A stretch of DNA of 59,866 nt from NCBI GenBank assembly GCA_030604135.1, contig JAUVWL010000024.1, positions 1 through 59,866 of the forward strand. The letters run 5' to 3'. The translations under genes were made by a program, and so were the position numbers. Of this stretch, positions 58,110 through 59,866 are shown piece by piece. Each line of letters starts with the position of its first letter. The stretch's first letter is position 1. Source of the DNA: Burkholderiales bacterium. Its GTDB lineage: Bacteria; Pseudomonadota; Gammaproteobacteria; Burkholderiales; Burkholderiaceae_C. Below the pieces are notes generated by a model. It saw only the letters and a list, made by a program, of their open reading frames with translations. It ran no database searches and was not told where the DNA came from.

Positions 58110-59198
58110 GTGACCCCTGAACAGATCCAGGCGGGCATCGTGGGCGGTGCGCCGACAGTTCAGCGTCGCGCGATGGCCAAAGCCATCACGCTGCTGGAAT
58201 CGACCCGACCCGACCACCGTCAGCAGGCCGATGCGCTGCTGACCGGTCTGCTGCCGCGCACCGGCGGCGCGTTCCGGCTGGGCATCAGCGGCGTGCCGGG
58301 CGTGGGCAAGAGCACCTTCATCGAGGCGCTGGGTCTGTACCTGATCGGGCAAGGTCACCGCGTGGCGGTGCTGGCGGTCGATCCCTCGTCGTCGGTGTCT
58401 GGCGGCTCCATCCTGGGCGACAAGACGCGCATGGAGCACCTCTCGGTGCACGAGAAGGCCTATATCCGGCCGAGCCCGAGCAGCGGCACGCTGGGCGGCG
58501 TGGCCGAGAAGACCCGAGAGGCCATGCTGGTCTGCGAAGCGGCGGGCTACGACGTGGTGATCGTCGAGACCGTGGGCGTGGGCCAGAGCGAAACGGCAGT
58601 GCACGGCATGACCGACATGTTCTGCCTGCTGCAACTGCCCAACGCCGGTGACGACCTGCAGGCGATCAAGAAGGGCGTGATGGAGCTGGCCGACCTGGTC
58701 GTCATCAACAAGGCCGACATCGACCCCGACGCCGCCACCCGCGCGCGAGCGCAGATCACATCCTCGCTGCGCCTGCTGGGCCTGCACGGCAACCCGGATC
58801 GCTCACAGGGCCGTCCCAAGAGCGATCAAGCCCCCACGGGGGCAAGCGACCCACACGCAGTGGGGGAGCGTGAGGGCACACAAGACTTGCACCACGACCA
58901 GCAGATATGGCATCCACAGGTGATCCAGATCAGCGCGCTGCATGGGCAGGGTGTGGACACCTTCTGGACGGCCGTGACCGAATTCAAACGCCTGCAGACT
59001 GCCCATGGCCGTTTGGCGGCGCGCCGCCAGCAGCAGGCCCGTGCGTGGATGTGGGAGCGCATCGAATCCGGCCTCAAGCAACGCTTTCATGAACACCCGC
59101 AGGTGCGAGAGAAGCTGGACCTCTTCACGCGGCAGGTGCAGGCAGGCGAACTCGCCGCCTCTACTGCCGCACGACAACTGCTCGAACTGTTTGACTGA
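58110..59198 (+). CDS. meaB: Methylmalonyl-CoA mutase-associated GTPase MeaB
   Basis: A 362-residue G3E-type GTPase that loads and protects the mutase cofactor. The P-loop is GVPGVGKSTF (about residue 58), Walker B-like region DVVIVETVGVGQSE, and VINKADID the guanine-specificity N-K-x-D. The start is GTG 58110, 16 bases after scpA. Within the protein, between LHGNPD (about residue 230) and QQIWHPQV, about 30 residues interrupt the usual short loop. This segment matches a GC-palindrome-rich repeat in the DNA. Otherwise the length is normal. Confidence 0.93.
   Translation: MTPEQIQAGIVGGAPTVQRRAMAKAITLLESTRPDHRQQADALLTGLLPRTGGAFRLGISGVPGVGKSTFIEALGLYLIGQGHRVAVLAVDPSSSVSGGSILGDKTRMEHLSVHEKAYIRPSPSSGTLGGVAEKTREAMLVCEAAGYDVVIVETVGVGQSETAVHGMTDMFCLLQLPNAGDDLQAIKKGVMELADLVVINKADIDPDAATRARAQITSSLRLLGLHGNPDRSQGRPKSDQAPTGASDPHAVGEREGTQDLHHDQQIWHPQVIQISALHGQGVDTFWTAVTEFKRLQTAHGRLAARRQQQARAWMWERIESGLKQRFHEHPQVREKLDLFTRQVQAGELAASTAARQLLELFD
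58830..58864. repeat. Palindromic repeat element inserted in frame inside meaB
   Basis: Two palindromes, GCCCCC-AC-GGGGGC (58830-58843) and CCCAC-ACGCA-GTGGG (58850-58864), lie in tandem with A/T-poor flanks AAGCGA and GGAGCG. From memory, similar strings are common between genes in Comamonadaceae. Here the element lies in coding sequence and reads without a stop, adding residues such as QAPTGASDPHAVG. The boundaries of the inserted unit are estimated at about 58805-58890. Confidence 0.6.
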
Positions 59199-59237
59199 TC
59201 GGGCCAGACCCGAACACTGTTTTCACCGGAGACCACT

Positions 59238-59866
59238 ATGCAAGAGATCCTGGACCAACTGGAAAAGAAACGCGCTGCGGCGCGGCTGGGCGGCGGGCAG
59301 AAACGCATCGACGCCCAGCACAGCAAAGGCAAGCTAACGGCGCGCGAACGCCTGGAGGTGTTGCTCGATGAGGGCACCTTCGAAGAGTGGGACATGTTTG
59401 TCGAGCACCGTTGTGTCGACTTTGGCATGCAGGACCAGAAGATTCCTGGCGACGGTGTGGTCACCGGCTACGGCATGATCAATGGCCGTCTGGTCTTCGT
59501 CTTCAGCCAGGACTTCACCGTTTTCGGTGGTGCACTGTCGGAAGCGCACGCCGAGAAGATCTGCAAGATCATGGACCAGGCCATGAAGGTCGGTGCCCCG
59601 GTGATCGGTCTCAACGATTCTGGCGGCGCACGCATCCAGGAAGGCGTGGCCTCCCTCGGCGGCTATGCCGAGGTGTTCCAGCGCAACGTGATGGCCAGCG
59701 GGGTCATTCCGCAGATCAGCATGATCATGGGTCCCTCGGCCGGTGGTGCGGTGTATTCGCCAGCCATGACCGACTTCATCTTCATGGTCAAGGACAGCTC
59801 CTACATGTTCGTGACCGGACCCGAGGTGGTCAAGACCGTGACGCATGAGGAAGTGACCGCCGAGGA
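59238..59866 (+). CDS. pccB: Acyl-CoA carboxylase beta subunit, probably propionyl-CoA carboxylase (3' end cut)
   Basis: The first 209 codons of a carboxyltransferase. [20 protein letters not shown] and [22 protein letters not shown] are the usual N-terminus. [24 protein letters not shown] and [13 protein letters not shown] form the acyl-CoA and carbonyl-binding oxyanion loops. It follows meaB by 39 bases, as expected for the propionyl-CoA to succinyl-CoA route. The gene continues beyond the window. The start ATG at 59238 has CCGGAG upstream. Confidence 0.93.
   Translation, partial: MQEILDQLEKKRAAARLGGGQKRIDAQHSKGKLTARERLEVLLDEGTFEEWDMFVEHRCVDFGMQDQKIPGDGVVTGYGMINGRLVFVFSQDFTVFGGALSEAHAEKICKIMDQAMKVGAPVIGLNDSGGARIQEGVASLGGYAEVFQRNVMASGVIPQISMIMGPSAGGAVYSPAMTDFIFMVKDSSYMFVTGPEVVKTVTHEEVTAE

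Overview
The window is chromosomal DNA from a high-GC betaproteobacterium. I infer order Burkholderiales, probably family Comamonadaceae (Hydrogenophaga-like). The reasons are the very GC-rich codon use, several Bug/TctC-type periplasmic binding proteins, the gene order iscR-iscS-iscU-iscA-hscB-hscA-fdx, PhaR and 3-hydroxybutyrate dehydrogenase (polyhydroxybutyrate physiology), and a single-chain methylmalonyl-CoA mutase followed by meaB and a carboxylase beta subunit. No insertion sequence, prophage, plasmid gene or CRISPR array is visible. The genus is a guess from gene content, not from a search.

Layout. 1-5.6 kb: tRNA-Gly, gabD, alaS, a REP-like repeat, and a GDT1/TMEM165-family (probable Mn2+ exporter) gene with a well-matched yybP-ykoY manganese riboswitch leader. 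5.7-15 kb: the main accessory region. It is a catabolic cluster of two leftward units around one LysR gene. The first unit is tctC, RraA-family aldolase-like, D-2-hydroxyacid dehydrogenase, cyclase, tctC and SMP-30-type lactonase. The second is a decayed tctC, an intact tctC, and an amidohydrolase resembling 2-pyrone-4,6-dicarboxylate hydrolase. 15-24 kb: housekeeping (RluA-type pseudouridine synthase, trmB, two hydrolase/exonuclease-type genes, uvrB) and a NarL-type response regulator with a multi-TM sensor kinase. 24-30.5 kb: the complete ISC iron-sulfur operon with a near-consensus IscR site at its promoter, then dnaQ. 30.6-43.2 kb: tRNA-Val(CAC), a TrpB2-type enzyme, serB, a TetR/flavoprotein pair, mfd, ispD-ispF, and an OmpR/EnvZ-like pair. 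43.3-51.2 kb: a small exported protein with a SIMPL protein, 3-hydroxybutyrate dehydrogenase, relA, tRNA-Val(GAC), phaR, rimO and tRNA-Leu(CAG). 51.3-59.9 kb: rnr, yggT, a Dyp-type peroxidase, a GntR/FCD regulator divergent from scpA-meaB-pccB (propionyl-CoA to succinyl-CoA), with pccB cut by the window end.

How the genes work together. The GntR regulator probably controls scpA through an AT-rich palindrome lying in the scpA promoter spacer. IscR probably represses its own operon. The LysR gene probably controls the adjacent uptake and ring-opening/aldolase genes. The least understood part is the 5.7-15 kb cluster: its enzyme families suggest breakdown of a lactone or pyrone-type di/tricarboxylate, but no substrate can be assigned from sequence. 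A second oddity is a hairpin-rich repeat inserted in frame inside meaB.
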